Assembly (NCBI GenBank): GCA_002305015.1
Contig: DBPW01000029.1
Coordinates: 23,214-59,099 of the forward strand
Origin: Bacteroidales bacterium UBA1410
Lineage (GTDB): Bacteria; Bacteroidota; Bacteroidia; Bacteroidales; Dysgonomonadaceae
Direction: 5' to 3'
Length of the DNA: 35,886 nucleotides
Below the pieces are notes generated by a model. That model worked only from the letters and a program-made list of their open reading frames with translations, did no database searches and had not been told where the DNA came from. Of the stretch, positions 7,416 to 16,362 are shown one piece after another; position 1 is the stretch's first letter; every line of letters begins with the position of its first letter. The position numbers were made by a program, and so were the translations under genes.

Positions 7416-9335
7416 TTAGTCGCGATTGATGCGGTCTTTGTGAATTAATACGTCATCGACATAGATTTCTACAATATACCTTCCTTTTGGCAAATAACCG
7501 ATATTGTATTCGAACGTGCCTGATTTGAAGTGGGTATATTCATGTATTTCAACCGGGACTTCGTCTGCGGTAAATTGTACGCGCAATTTTTGGGGACTTT
7601 TAAGGAAAGCATCCAATTCCAATTTATCTTTTGTGCGTCGCGGATAGATGAAAAATGCATGTTGCGAAACGGTGGAATCCAACTTTGCTTCGGGACTGGC
7701 TTTAAATGCCAGGAATTGCCCGTTTCCGCAATCACTGATAAAGTGGTGCAAAATATTTCCTTCTGCATCGAGAAAACGCAAGTAGCCGTATCCTTGTTGA
7801 GGTTCAGCCCAAAATTCAAGTCCATCGCCTCCCTCGTCCGTCAATTCGAATTCATACAATCCCGGTTTCAGGTGTATGGTGTCGGTATAGAGCATGTCGG
7901 GCTTACCTTGTTGCGGATTTCGTTGATATACCGTATCCTGCTTTTCGTTGATGATGAAGAGTCGGTTTTCTTCCGGCTTTTTGTTGGTTTTGTAAGCTAC
8001 GACGAAATCCAACGGAAGCGTTTTGAGCGATTTGAAGGTAGAGGACATCCTATTATCGGCTGCCCATTGGTCTTTTTTGCCGTTTGGTTTTACCAATTCG
8101 ACCTCAAAAATATTTTCTCCCTCGTTGAATTCGATGGGGCCGGGCAAAACAAGGGTGGTTTCTTCATAAAATCCCAAACGGCCTGTCCACTTGTACGATT
8201 TGTTTCTGAATCCTTTTGTGCCGTATCTGATTTCGACTTCTTTCAACGGTTCGCTTCCTACGTTCCTGAATCGGATTACCGGACGGAAGACGGAAGGATT
8301 ACGCCTGCCGTAAAGTTGTTTGTTCGTTGGGGCCTCAATTTCTTCCATTGCCACATCGAAGCGATGATTGGGTTGTTTGTATTGGATGATATAGGCCGTT
8401 ATGGCTTCTTTCCCGTCGACTTCTCCTATGGAATCTACATAGGGCATCATATCGATGTCGATGATACTTTCCTTCGGATCGGCTTTTACGTCATAACAAT
8501 CGGGGTTTTGCAGATCTCCCGGACACCAATGTCCCCGGTCGTAGACCCAGGTGCCGCCTTGGGGATAGAGCGGATTGCTGCCACAATCTTTCCAAAGGTC
8601 TCTTCTGTCGATGACTTTACCGTTGAAAATTACTTCACGCCATCGGCTGCAAAATTCGCTGCAACCGTCCGGCGGTCCGAAGCCGTGCCCCGTTTGCTGA
8701 ATTCGGATACGTCCGAAAGCGGCATCATCTGCAAATGTGACGGGAATCGGTTTGAGGTAATTTTCGATGGGATCGTTTTTATCTCCGTAAGGGAATTGGC
8801 CTTTATAAAGTTCGGTAATGGAAATGGGATCGGCTATGGCGGGACCGGTAAGGATTGCGAAATTTACCGTCAGCGACCAACCCAGTTTGTCGGGTTCGTA
8901 GCCGGAGTGAACATATTCGATTTCTACACTGTCGCGGAGCAACGAGGCAAAGTCGGTGACATCTACTTCCCACGTAAAACTCCAGTCTTTGGTAAAACTG
9001 CTTCCGTAGGGTGTGATTAAGCGACCCAGTTCGATGTCGCGGCTTGTGCCTGCTTTACCGCCGGTACGACGCAAATAAATAAAATCCAGGTAGTCCCAGT
9101 GAGCAATAGCTGCAGAGTCGGGGTGTGCTAAGGTGACTTGCATTTTGATTCTGCGAATATCCTCTTTGGCATCAGGGAAAACACCCCACCCGAAAAACGA
9201 CTTTTTGCCTTCTTTCATGTTGGTGTTTATGAATACACGCTTGTGGGTAGTAACATTTAGAGTGTTTTGTGAAAAAATTTTACCTACAAAGAGAACCCAT
9301 GCCGAAACCAAGAATAATAAAGCGGATTTTTTCAT
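7416..9335 (-). CDS. PNGase F-like peptide-N-glycosidase with long C-terminal extension
   Basis: A 639-residue protein from ATG 9335, which opens the signal peptide MKKSALLFLVSAWVLFVGK; an upstream in-frame ATG at 9428 would add 31 residues. Residues about 30-330 resemble the two eight-stranded domains of PNGase F, which cleaves N-glycans from asparagine. Conserved blocks are HWDYLDFIYL with Asp81 (PNGase F Asp60), LGRLITPY, VDVTDF, TGHGF followed by GCSEFC with Glu227 (Glu206), KDCGSNPLYPQGGTWVYDRG and WCPG. The third catalytic-site residue, Glu118 of PNGase F, aligns with Ser144 here. The extra C-terminal 290 residues include a TDEGGDGLEFW segment and end in a beta-rich tail (LPKGRYIVEIY) resembling a type IX secretion sorting domain. 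First gene of the five-gene operon. Amidase activity is likely but not certain. Confidence 0.85.
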   Translation of the reverse strand: MKKSALLFLVSAWVLFVGKIFSQNTLNVTTHKRVFINTNMKEGKKSFFGWGVFPDAKEDIRRIKMQVTLAHPDSAAIAHWDYLDFIYLRRTGGKAGTSRDIELGRLITPYGSSFTKDWSFTWEVDVTDFASLLRDSVEIEYVHSGYEPDKLGWSLTVNFAILTGPAIADPISITELYKGQFPYGDKNDPIENYLKPIPVTFADDAAFGRIRIQQTGHGFGPPDGCSEFCSRWREVIFNGKVIDRRDLWKDCGSNPLYPQGGTWVYDRGHWCPGDLQNPDCYDVKADPKESIIDIDMMPYVDSIGEVDGKEAITAYIIQYKQPNHRFDVAMEEIEAPTNKQLYGRRNPSVFRPVIRFRNVGSEPLKEVEIRYGTKGFRNKSYKWTGRLGFYEETTLVLPGPIEFNEGENIFEVELVKPNGKKDQWAADNRMSSTFKSLKTLPLDFVVAYKTNKKPEENRLFIINEKQDTVYQRNPQQGKPDMLYTDTIHLKPGLYEFELTDEGGDGLEFWAEPQQGYGYLRFLDAEGNILHHFISDCGNGQFLAFKASPEAKLDSTVSQHAFFIYPRRTKDKLELDAFLKSPQKLRVQFTADEVPVEIHEYTHFKSGTFEYNIGYLPKGRYIVEIYVDDVLIHKDRINRD

Positions 9336-9441
9336 TAATGATTTGATTTTTAGTTTACTTAAATGCTTTAAATAAGGGTTGTTTATAGTATGACTTAAAA
9401 AATGTTCGGTTTTTTTAAAGATATGCAACCCTAATTTTGTA

Positions 9442-9449
9442 CAAACTTA
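9442..9449 (-). promoter_or_regulatory. -7 box of the PNGase-led operon promoter
   Basis: TAAGTTTG on the minus strand (9449-9442) matches TAnnTTTG exactly. The closest upstream TTG is 23 nt away, longer than the usual 19-21, so the -33 element is weak. The box is 107 bp upstream of the chosen start at 9335, giving a leader of about 100 nt. Confidence 0.5.
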
Positions 9450-9522
9450 AAGAATTTTTTTCGTATCTCTGTCAATTTATGATTTATTCTTGAAGCTATC
9501 GGCTTATTTCGCGAATCATGAT

Positions 9523-9530
9523 TATCTTTG
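9523..9530 (+). promoter_or_regulatory. -7 box of the rlmN promoter
   Basis: TATCTTTG matches the Bacteroidetes -7 consensus TAnnTTTG exactly and lies 18 bp upstream of the rlmN ATG at 9549, implying a leader of roughly a dozen nucleotides. No convincing -33 TTTG is seen at 19-21 nt. Confidence 0.55.
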
Positions 9531-9548
9531 CTTTCTAAAAAGAAAATT

Positions 9549-10598
9549 ATGGAGGAAAAACAATATCTTCTCGGTATGACGCTAGCCGAAATAAAAGAAG
9601 CGGTGGAGGAACTTGGTCTGCCTAAATTTACGGCTTCGCAGATCGCCGACTGGGTGTACGTGAAGCGCGTGACAGATATCGATGAAATGAGCAATATTTC
9701 GTTGAAAAACAGGGAAATTCTGAACAGTCGGTTCAATATTGGGCGGGTAAAGCCGATAGATATACAAACTTCTACGGATGGCACAAAGAAAATGCTGTTT
9801 GGAACCCACCACAATAACAAATTTATCGAGGCCGTAACGATTCCGGAAAACGATCGGCTCACGCTTTGTGTTTCGTCGCAAATCGGGTGCAAGATGAATT
9901 GTGTTTTTTGTCTGACGGGGAGAATGGGATTTAGTGGCAATCTTTCTACAAACGAGATACTTAATCAGGTGTATGCTGTGCCGGACGCCGAAAATTTATC
10001 CAATATCGTTTTTATGGGGATGGGAGAACCCCTCGATAACTACGATAATGTAATGAAAGCCATAGAGATACTGACGGCCGATTATGCCTTGGCATGGAGC
10101 CCCAAGCGCATTACGCTTTCGACTATCGGAATATTGCCCAAGCTTAAACGTTTTCTTGAGGAAAGCAGCTGTCATCTTGCCATTAGTCTTCATAGTCCGT
10201 TGTCGGAGCAACGGCAATTGCTCATGCCGGCAGAGAAAGTTTATCCCATTGAACAAATTATCGATTTGCTTCACAACTACGATTGGACGCATCAGCGCCG
10301 CTTGTCGTTTGAATATATTATGTTTGCCGGTGTGAACGATTCGCCTGTTTATGCACGTCGGCTCGTGAGACTTCTTTCGGGGTTAAGTTGCCGGATCAAC
10401 CTCATTCGTTTTCATGCTTTTCCCGAAAGTTCGTTGCAGCCTTCCGATGAAGAAACGATGATAAAATTTCGCGATTTTCTCACCTCCAAAGGATTCATTT
10501 GCACCATTCGTGCTTCGCGTGGCGAAGATATTTTTGCAGCATGCGGCATGTTATCGACCATGAAAAATCAAAAGAAGGAAAATGGCGAGAAACGCTAA
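9549..10598 (+). CDS. rlmN: Dual-specificity 23S rRNA/tRNA adenine-2 methyltransferase RlmN
   Basis: A 349-residue radical-SAM enzyme that methylates C2 of A2503 in 23S rRNA and of A37 in some tRNAs. The [4Fe-4S] cluster motif CKMNCVFC gives Cys114, Cys118 and Cys121. The second methyl-carrying catalytic cysteine is Cys332 in the C-terminal FAACGMLS motif. Other family blocks are MGMGEPLDNYDNV, ITLSTIGILP and LAISLHSP. The start at 9549 is preferred over an in-frame ATG at 9528 because the latter overlaps the -7 promoter box. It heads a plus-strand group with the DUF4837 lipoprotein gene and pdxA. Length and motifs are normal. Confidence 0.95.
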   Translation: MEEKQYLLGMTLAEIKEAVEELGLPKFTASQIADWVYVKRVTDIDEMSNISLKNREILNSRFNIGRVKPIDIQTSTDGTKKMLFGTHHNNKFIEAVTIPENDRLTLCVSSQIGCKMNCVFCLTGRMGFSGNLSTNEILNQVYAVPDAENLSNIVFMGMGEPLDNYDNVMKAIEILTADYALAWSPKRITLSTIGILPKLKRFLEESSCHLAISLHSPLSEQRQLLMPAEKVYPIEQIIDLLHNYDWTHQRRLSFEYIMFAGVNDSPVYARRLVRLLSGLSCRINLIRFHAFPESSLQPSDEETMIKFRDFLTSKGFICTIRASRGEDIFAACGMLSTMKNQKKENGEKR

Positions 10599-10671
10599 AC
10601 AAAATCAGGTTATGTTTGTTTTAAAGTTAGTTTAAAAATAGAAAAGAAAAATACCCTAAAAGGCAGATATT

Positions 10672-11688
10672 ATGAAACATGTTACTTTTTTTATTTCCAT
10701 TGTTGCCCTCTCGTCAGTACTTTTATCTTGCAAAAAGTCAAATCGTTTTTTAAGCGCTTCTTCTATGGCCAATGAAGTGGTTGTAGTAATGGAAGATAGT
10801 GCATGGGAAAAGGGCAAAGCAGGACGAGCCGTTTTTGATTTGTTGAATTCACCTGTACCGGCGTTACCTCAACCAGAGCCTTATTTTAAGATTTTGCATG
10901 TTTCGCCGCAGAATTTTTCTACAACTTTTAAAATGGCTCGAAACATTGTCATTCCGGAAATTTCGAATATTTATTCGACTCCCAAGGTTTCTTCCGAAAT
11001 AGATAAGTATGCTTACGGACAGGTGATTCTGACAATAAAGGCACCTGACACCCTTTCGTTTGTCAATTATGTGAAAACAAACGGGCAAACCATTCTCGAT
11101 TATTTGGTCGAAAAAGAATTGGAGCGAACAGCCGAATGGCTTAAAGATGCCTCGGGAACCCCGCAGAAAAACATAAGGGAAAAGTTCGGCATCAGCATTC
11201 ATTACCCACCGGGATTAACGCATGTGACGGAGGATAAGGATTTTTATTGGGCAACCAACGATGCAGCCAGAGGACGTCAGGATATTGTCATTTATCAATT
11301 CCCTTATGTTACGGAAAAAGTGTTTGAAAAGGATTCGTTGATTGCCATTAGAGACCGTGTATTGGGTGAACACATTAAAGGTTCTTTCGATGCACAAATG
11401 ACAACTTCCAAACAATACGATCCTATTTACAAAAGAATGGTGGTCGACAGCATTTTCCGGGCCGAAATTCGCGGGCTATGGGAGATGACTACCGATATGA
11501 TGGGTGGACCTTTTGTAGCACAGGCTTTTGTAAATCCTTATACCAATAAAGTGATTGTAGTGGATGTGTTTGTTTATGCTCCGGAAGGAGATAAGCGCAA
11601 TTTACTGCGCACGTTGGAAGCATCGTTTTATACCATTAAAATTCTAAATCCAAACGAACAAAGTCAAGGGGAAAATAAGCGTAAATAA
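10672..11688 (+). CDS. DUF4837 family lipoprotein
   Basis: A 338-residue predicted lipoprotein. The signal peptide ends in the lipobox SVLLSC (Cys20). The mature sequence has the DUF4837 pattern seen in many Bacteroidetes: ANEVVVVMEDSAWEKGKAG near the start, NFSTTFKMARNIVIPEI, and a C-terminal half around DIVIYQFPY and GGPFVAQAFVNP. Function is unknown. In Bacteroidales this gene is often next to pdxA, as here, with rlmN 73 bp upstream and pdxA 34 bp downstream. A -7-like TATGTTTG at 10611-10618 could give it an additional promoter, without a clear -33. It is not obviously linked to vitamin B6 synthesis in mechanism. Confidence 0.85.
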   Translation: MKHVTFFISIVALSSVLLSCKKSNRFLSASSMANEVVVVMEDSAWEKGKAGRAVFDLLNSPVPALPQPEPYFKILHVSPQNFSTTFKMARNIVIPEISNIYSTPKVSSEIDKYAYGQVILTIKAPDTLSFVNYVKTNGQTILDYLVEKELERTAEWLKDASGTPQKNIREKFGISIHYPPGLTHVTEDKDFYWATNDAARGRQDIVIYQFPYVTEKVFEKDSLIAIRDRVLGEHIKGSFDAQMTTSKQYDPIYKRMVVDSIFRAEIRGLWEMTTDMMGGPFVAQAFVNPYTNKVIVVDVFVYAPEGDKRNLLRTLEASFYTIKILNPNEQSQGENKRK

Positions 11689-11722
11689 TAGGTATTGATT
11701 TGAAATATAATTTGAATATTAC

Positions 11723-12826
11723 ATGTCGGAAAGGATAAAAGTAGGGATTACCCACGGCGATTTGAATGGTGTGGGGTATGAGATCATTTTAAAAGCGTTT
11801 TCGGATAATCGATTGGTGGAAATTTTTACACCGGTTATTTACGGATCGGCCAAAGCAGCTTCGTATTACCGAAAAGTACTTAATTATAAACCGGTGCCTT
11901 TCAATTTTATCAACAAAGCCGAAGAGTGCAAAGAAGGGGAAATCAATTTTGTGAATTGTGTGAAGGAAGAGGTAAAGATTGATGTGGGGATGCCTACCGA
12001 AGCAGCGGGCGATGCAGCTTTTCGCGCTCTTGATTGTGCGGTTAACGATTTGGCAACAAAAAAAATCGATGTATTGGTTACCTTGCCCATTTGCAAGGAT
12101 ACAATACAAAGCAAAGATTTTCATTTTCCGGGGCATACCGAATTTTTGCAAGAACGTTTTTCGAAAAAAGGCGATGAGGCGCTAATGATTATGGCCTCCG
12201 AATTTTTGCGTATAGCGCTTGTAACTACGCATATGCCACTTTCTGAGGTACCTAAAAATATTTCAAAAGAATTGGTCAAGAAAAAGCTGAAAACATTGGA
12301 TTATTCCTTGAAACGCGATTTTCGGATTGAGAATCCGCGAATTGCAGTATTGAGTTTGAATCCTCATGCCGGAGAAAACGGATTGCTGGGTAAGGAAGAG
12401 CAGGAAATTATTCTCCCGGCAATTGAAGAATTGCAGAAGGCAAACAATATCCTTTGTTCGGGAGCATTTGCTGCCGATGGTTTTTTTGGTTCGGGAAGAT
12501 ATCGGGATTTCGATGGGGTGTTGGCCATGTATCATGATCAGGGGCTTATACCGTTTAAGACGATTGCGATGGAATCAGGCGTTAATTTCACGGCAGGGTT
12601 GCCTATTGTGCGTACTTCACCCGATCACGGAACGGCTTATGATATTGCGGGAAAAGATCAGGCATCAATCGATTCGTTTCTTCATGCGATTTATATGGCA
12701 ATTGACATTTTCAACAATCGCAAATGGTACGATGAAGCGCATGCGAACCCCTTGAACAAAATGTTTTTTGATCGGGGAAAAGACGATGAGAAATTGGATT
12801 TAACAAAGGAAGTAGATATTGAGTAA
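11723..12826 (+). CDS. pdxA: 4-hydroxythreonine-4-phosphate dehydrogenase
   Basis: A 367-residue PdxA, which oxidises 4-phosphohydroxy-L-threonine with NAD+ and, after decarboxylation, supplies the substrate for PdxJ in pyridoxal phosphate synthesis. Family motifs are GITHGDLNGVGYEII at the N-terminus, FPGHTEFL with a metal-ligand His, LSLNPHAGENGLLG and MYHDQGLIPFK with a second ligand His, and RTSPDHGTAYDIAG. The protein is slightly longer than the E. coli enzyme, as is usual in Bacteroidetes. It is the last gene of the plus-strand rlmN group and ends 62 bp before a strong hairpin that also faces the end of ilvC. Confidence 0.95.
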   Translation: MSERIKVGITHGDLNGVGYEIILKAFSDNRLVEIFTPVIYGSAKAASYYRKVLNYKPVPFNFINKAEECKEGEINFVNCVKEEVKIDVGMPTEAAGDAAFRALDCAVNDLATKKIDVLVTLPICKDTIQSKDFHFPGHTEFLQERFSKKGDEALMIMASEFLRIALVTTHMPLSEVPKNISKELVKKKLKTLDYSLKRDFRIENPRIAVLSLNPHAGENGLLGKEEQEIILPAIEELQKANNILCSGAFAADGFFGSGRYRDFDGVLAMYHDQGLIPFKTIAMESGVNFTAGLPIVRTSPDHGTAYDIAGKDQASIDSFLHAIYMAIDIFNNRKWYDEAHANPLNKMFFDRGKDDEKLDLTKEVDIE

Positions 12827-12887
12827 GGTAATTTTTCTTTTAAAATAGGTTCCCAAACTTTTTTATATTTCTAGTTGTAAAACCATC

Positions 12888-12915
12888 GCGGGGTAGGTTA
12901 TGAAGCCTACCCCGC
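12888..12915. terminator. Bidirectional terminator hairpin between pdxA and ilvC
   Basis: Arms GCGGGGTAGG (12888-12897) and CCTACCCCGC (12906-12915) form a perfect 10-bp GC-rich stem with an 8-nt loop. The hairpin lies between the converging ends of pdxA (12826) and ilvC (12946). T-runs on either side are short, so termination may be imperfect. Confidence 0.7.
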
Positions 12916-12945
12916 AATCATTTCTAAGTGTACTCTCTCTGAGGT

Positions 12946-13992
12946 TTAATTGTTTTCGGGTCTCAGTTTTCTCACTACTGCGCCTGTTTGCCACATTTCG
13001 CTTTCGCGAAGCGCTTTCAGTTCTTCTTCCAGTTTTTCGCGATAATCGGGTTGCGAGTTGGAATCGATAGAACGTTGAGCTTCGTTTCCACTGGCCACCT
13101 CGTTGTATAATTTTTCAAAAACGGGTTTTACGGCATCGTGGAAAGGCCCCATCCAATCTAATGCGCCGCGTTGAGCAGTAGTGGAACAGTTGGCATACAT
13201 CCAATCCATCCCATTTTCGGCAACTAACGGCATGAGCGATTGGGTAAGTTCTTCAACCGTTTCGTTGAAAGCTTCGGAAGGGGTGTGCCCGTGTTCGCGA
13301 AGGGTTTCGTATTGAGCCAGGAACAAGCCTTGGATAGCCCCCATCAATGTACCCCGCTCTCCGGTGAGATCGGAATACACTTCGCGCTCGAAGGTGGTTT
13401 CAAACAAATATCCCGAACCGATACCGATACCCAAAGCAATGACTCTGTCGTATGCTTTACCGGTAGCGTCTTGAAAGATCGCATAGCTGGAATTGAGTCC
13501 TCTTCCTTCGAGGAACATTTTCCGTAAACTTGTTCCCGAGCCTTTTGGTGCAACCAAAATAACATCTACATCGGGAGGAGGAACAATTCCTGTTCGGTCT
13601 TTATAAGTGATCCCGAACCCATGTGAAAAATAGAGTGCTTTGCCCGGTGTGAGGTGTTTTTTTATTACAGGCCAAACTTCAATTTGAGCTGCGTCGGAAA
13701 GCAGATATTGAATGATCGTGCCTTTTTCTGCAGCTTCTTCGATTTCAAAGAGCGTTTTGCCGGGAACCCAGCCATCGGCAATGGCTTTGTCCCATGATTT
13801 ACTGTTTTTCCGTTGTCCAACAATAACGTTGAACCCGTTGTCGCGCAAATTGAGTGATTGTCCGGGCCCTTGCACGCCATAACCAATGACGGCGATTACC
13901 TCGTCTTTCAATACTTCTTTTGCTTTACTTAAAGGAAATTCGTCGCGGGTAACTACATTTTCTTCTACCCCGCCAAAATTCATTACTGCCAT
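12946..13992 (-). CDS. ilvC: Ketol-acid reductoisomerase
   Basis: A 348-residue IlvC, which isomerises and reduces acetolactate or acetohydroxybutyrate to the dihydroxy acids for valine/leucine and isoleucine. The Rossmann motif is GYGVQGPGQSLNLRD, followed by IVGQRKNSKSWDKA, whose basic and serine residues suit NADPH. Metal-site and family blocks such as LVAPKGSGTSLR, DLTGERGTLMGAIQG and NETVEELTQS follow. The length fits a Bacteroidetes-type class I enzyme with a single helical domain. It is the last of nine genes in the branched-chain amino-acid operon, 18 bp after ilvN. Confidence 0.95.
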   Translation of the reverse strand: MAVMNFGGVEENVVTRDEFPLSKAKEVLKDEVIAVIGYGVQGPGQSLNLRDNGFNVIVGQRKNSKSWDKAIADGWVPGKTLFEIEEAAEKGTIIQYLLSDAAQIEVWPVIKKHLTPGKALYFSHGFGITYKDRTGIVPPPDVDVILVAPKGSGTSLRKMFLEGRGLNSSYAIFQDATGKAYDRVIALGIGIGSGYLFETTFEREVYSDLTGERGTLMGAIQGLFLAQYETLREHGHTPSEAFNETVEELTQSLMPLVAENGMDWMYANCSTTAQRGALDWMGPFHDAVKPVFEKLYNEVASGNEAQRSIDSNSQPDYREKLEEELKALRESEMWQTGAVVRKLRPENN

Positions 13993-14010
13993 ATTTTAAA
14001 ATTTTAGGGT

Positions 14011-14589
14011 TTATGAGTTTTTGCTTTTTATTTTTTCTTCTTTCTCTTTTAATTTTTCCAGCATATCGCTCAATCGTTCAACACGCGATTTGGTAATAGC
14101 GATACGTCCGGAACGGACAAACTGGAGCACACCTATACGTTGCGCCAGTTCGTCGAAAAGTGCCTGTGTATCTTCGTAGTGTCCTGTTTTTTGAATGACG
14201 GTGGAATGTTCGTTTACGTCCAGGATAAGGGCATTGTGTTTGCGAACCAGATCTTCTACCTGGCTGGTTGCCAACAGTTTTTCTGTTTCGATTTTATACA
14301 AGGCAATTTCCTGATGAACCAAATCATCGTTCGTATTATAATAAGCTTTCAGAATATCCACCCGTTTGTCGATTTGATTGACCAGTTTTTTTACGACCTC
14401 TTCGGAGTCGGCAAAAGTAGTGATGGTAAATTTATGGATACCCTTAATTGCCGAAGGCGATACGGATAGCGTTTCGATATTCAATTGCCGACGGGTAAAA
14501 ATGGTTGCAATTTGATTGAGAACGCCTACTGTATTTTCAGAAAAAATGGTGATGGTATATAATATTTTTTCTTGCATGATTGTATTCAT
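14011..14589 (-). CDS. ilvN: Acetolactate synthase small (regulatory) subunit
   Basis: A 192-residue regulatory subunit of acetohydroxyacid synthase. Residues 8-80 form an ACT domain (ITIFSENTVGVLNQIATIFT, RRQLNIETLSVS), the site at which valine normally gives feedback inhibition. The C-terminal half contains VLQFVRSGRIAI, as in the ALS_ss_C domain that activates the catalytic subunit, and ends in a charged helix rich in Lys/Glu. A second ATG at 14577 (giving MQEKILYTI) is an equally plausible start; no ribosome-binding site decides. It lies between ilvB and ilvC, 19 bp and 18 bp from them. Confidence 0.93.
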   Translation of the reverse strand: MNTIMQEKILYTITIFSENTVGVLNQIATIFTRRQLNIETLSVSPSAIKGIHKFTITTFADSEEVVKKLVNQIDKRVDILKAYYNTNDDLVHQEIALYKIETEKLLATSQVEDLVRKHNALILDVNEHSTVIQKTGHYEDTQALFDELAQRIGVLQFVRSGRIAITKSRVERLSDMLEKLKEKEEKIKSKNS

Positions 14590-14608
14590 TTAGAAATTAA
14601 ATTTCTGA

Positions 14609-16336
14609 TTAATTGCCTTTTCCGTTTTTATCGCCTAACAGGATATTCGTAATATTCCCACCCGCAGGAATCATTGGATATACCATTCCTTTGGTTTCCA
14701 CCTTCACTTCCAGCAGATAGGGTCCTTTATGATTTAACATTTCTGAAATGGCATCATCCAGTTCCTCTCGTTGAGTTACCTTCCTGCCTTTTATCCCATA
14801 GGCTTCGGCAATTTTAACAAAATCGGGATTTTTCATGTGGGTTTCGGAATAGCGTTCATCATAGAACAATTCCTGCCACTGACGGACCATTCCCAGGTAG
14901 TTGTTGTTTAAAAGAATGATCTTTACATCGACACCATATTCCATGATTGTGCCCAATTCCTGGATGGTCATCTGAAAACCGCCATCGCCAACGAAAACAC
15001 AAACGGTTCGATCGGGAGCGCCGTATTTTGCGCCAATAGCTGCCGGCAAACCAAAGCCCATTGTTCCCAACCCTCCTGAAGTAACCAGGCTGCGTGATTG
15101 GGAAAATTTGAAATAACGCGCTCCCATCATCTGATTCTGCCCTACGTCGGTAACGCAAATGGCGTCATTGCCGGTTGCTTCGCTCACTTTGTTGATGACT
15201 TCTCCCATTTTTATTTCTCCCGATGTGGGGTACAGTTCGTCTTTGATCACTTTTTCGTATTCTTTTTCTTCGTAAGGTTTGAACTCTTCTAACCAGTCTT
15301 TATGGCTGTTTTCTTTCAGTAATTGGGTGACTTTGGGTAGCGTTTCTTTTACATCGCCAACGACTTTTACATCGACTTTGATGTTTTTGTCGATTTCGGC
15401 CGGATCAATATCGAAATGAATGATTTTGGCTTGTTTGGCGTATGTGTTTGGATTACCGGTTACGCGGTCGTCAAAGCGCATTCCGATGGCAATGAGAACG
15501 TCGCATTCGTTGGTTTTCATATTAGGACCGATGTTTCCGTGCATGCCGAGCATTCCGCAATTGAGCGGATGTGAAGAGGGCATGGCTGATAGGCCGAGAA
15601 CAGTGGATGCAAAAGGAATATCGGCTTTCTCCAGAAATTCCTTTAACTCGTTTTCTGCATTTCCTAAAATGACGCCGTGTCCCACCAAGGCAAAAGGTTT
15701 TTTTGCTTGATTGATGAGTTCTGCGGCTTTTTTGATGCTCTCTTCGTCAATATCGGGTGTAGGCTGGTAACTGCGGATAAAGGTAGTTTTCTGATACGTG
15801 TAGGGTGTTTTGTTGTTTTGGGCATCTTTGGCAATATCCAGCACTACGGGTCCCGGACGTCCGCTTGCCGCGATATAAAAAGCCCGCGAAACTGCCCAAG
15901 CAATATCTTCGGCACGACGAATCTGATAAGCCCATTTGGTGATGGGTTGCGTTATGCCGATAACATCGGCTTCCTGAAAGGCATCGGTGCCCAGCAGCGA
16001 AGAAGCCACCTGACCGGTGATCACTACCAGCGGAATGCTGTCCATCATGGCGTCGGTAATGCCGGTAATGGTATTTGTAGCCCCGGGTCCTGAGGTAACC
16101 AGCACAACGCCCACTTTTTTGGAAACGCGAGCGTAACCTTCGGCTGCATGAACGGCCCCTTGTTCGTGACGTACAAGGATGTGCTTGATTTCGTTTTTAT
16201 GATCATACAACGCATCGAAAATAGGGATGGCGGCGCCGCCGGGATAACCGAAAATGGTGTCTACCCCTTCGTTTATGAGCGAACGAATCAGCGCTTCGCT
16301 TCCCGTTACCATTGGTATAGTTGGTTTTTCTTCCAT
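14609..16336 (-). CDS. ilvB: Acetolactate synthase large (catalytic) subunit
   Basis: A 575-residue thiamine-diphosphate enzyme that condenses two pyruvates to acetolactate, or pyruvate with 2-ketobutyrate to acetohydroxybutyrate. Landmarks are FGYPGGAAIPIFDAL, the catalytic glutamate in VRHEQGAVHAAEGYAR, the central FAD-binding domain with IAIGMRFDDRVTG, and the C-terminal ThDP/Mg motif GDGGFQMTIQELGT through NNNYLGMVRQWQ. The length is normal. It is upstream of ilvN and 26 bp after ilvD in the operon. The 2-ketobutyrate needed for isoleucine can come from the citramalate synthase made by the same operon. Confidence 0.96.
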   Translation of the reverse strand: MEEKPTIPMVTGSEALIRSLINEGVDTIFGYPGGAAIPIFDALYDHKNEIKHILVRHEQGAVHAAEGYARVSKKVGVVLVTSGPGATNTITGITDAMMDSIPLVVITGQVASSLLGTDAFQEADVIGITQPITKWAYQIRRAEDIAWAVSRAFYIAASGRPGPVVLDIAKDAQNNKTPYTYQKTTFIRSYQPTPDIDEESIKKAAELINQAKKPFALVGHGVILGNAENELKEFLEKADIPFASTVLGLSAMPSSHPLNCGMLGMHGNIGPNMKTNECDVLIAIGMRFDDRVTGNPNTYAKQAKIIHFDIDPAEIDKNIKVDVKVVGDVKETLPKVTQLLKENSHKDWLEEFKPYEEKEYEKVIKDELYPTSGEIKMGEVINKVSEATGNDAICVTDVGQNQMMGARYFKFSQSRSLVTSGGLGTMGFGLPAAIGAKYGAPDRTVCVFVGDGGFQMTIQELGTIMEYGVDVKIILLNNNYLGMVRQWQELFYDERYSETHMKNPDFVKIAEAYGIKGRKVTQREELDDAISEMLNHKGPYLLEVKVETKGMVYPMIPAGGNITNILLGDKNGKGN

Positions 16337-16362
16337 ATAATTACAATTCGAATTACGTGTTT

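Noticed and set aside
7530..9020. A 496-codon open frame on the plus strand, opposite the PNGase-like gene
   Set aside because: It is wholly antisense to a gene with clear family motifs, its composition is rich in Phe/Ile/Arg as expected of a mirror frame, and it has no recognisable domain or promoter.
12827..12945. Small gene between pdxA and ilvC
   Set aside because: Only a terminator hairpin and AT-rich spacer are present; no frame of useful length.
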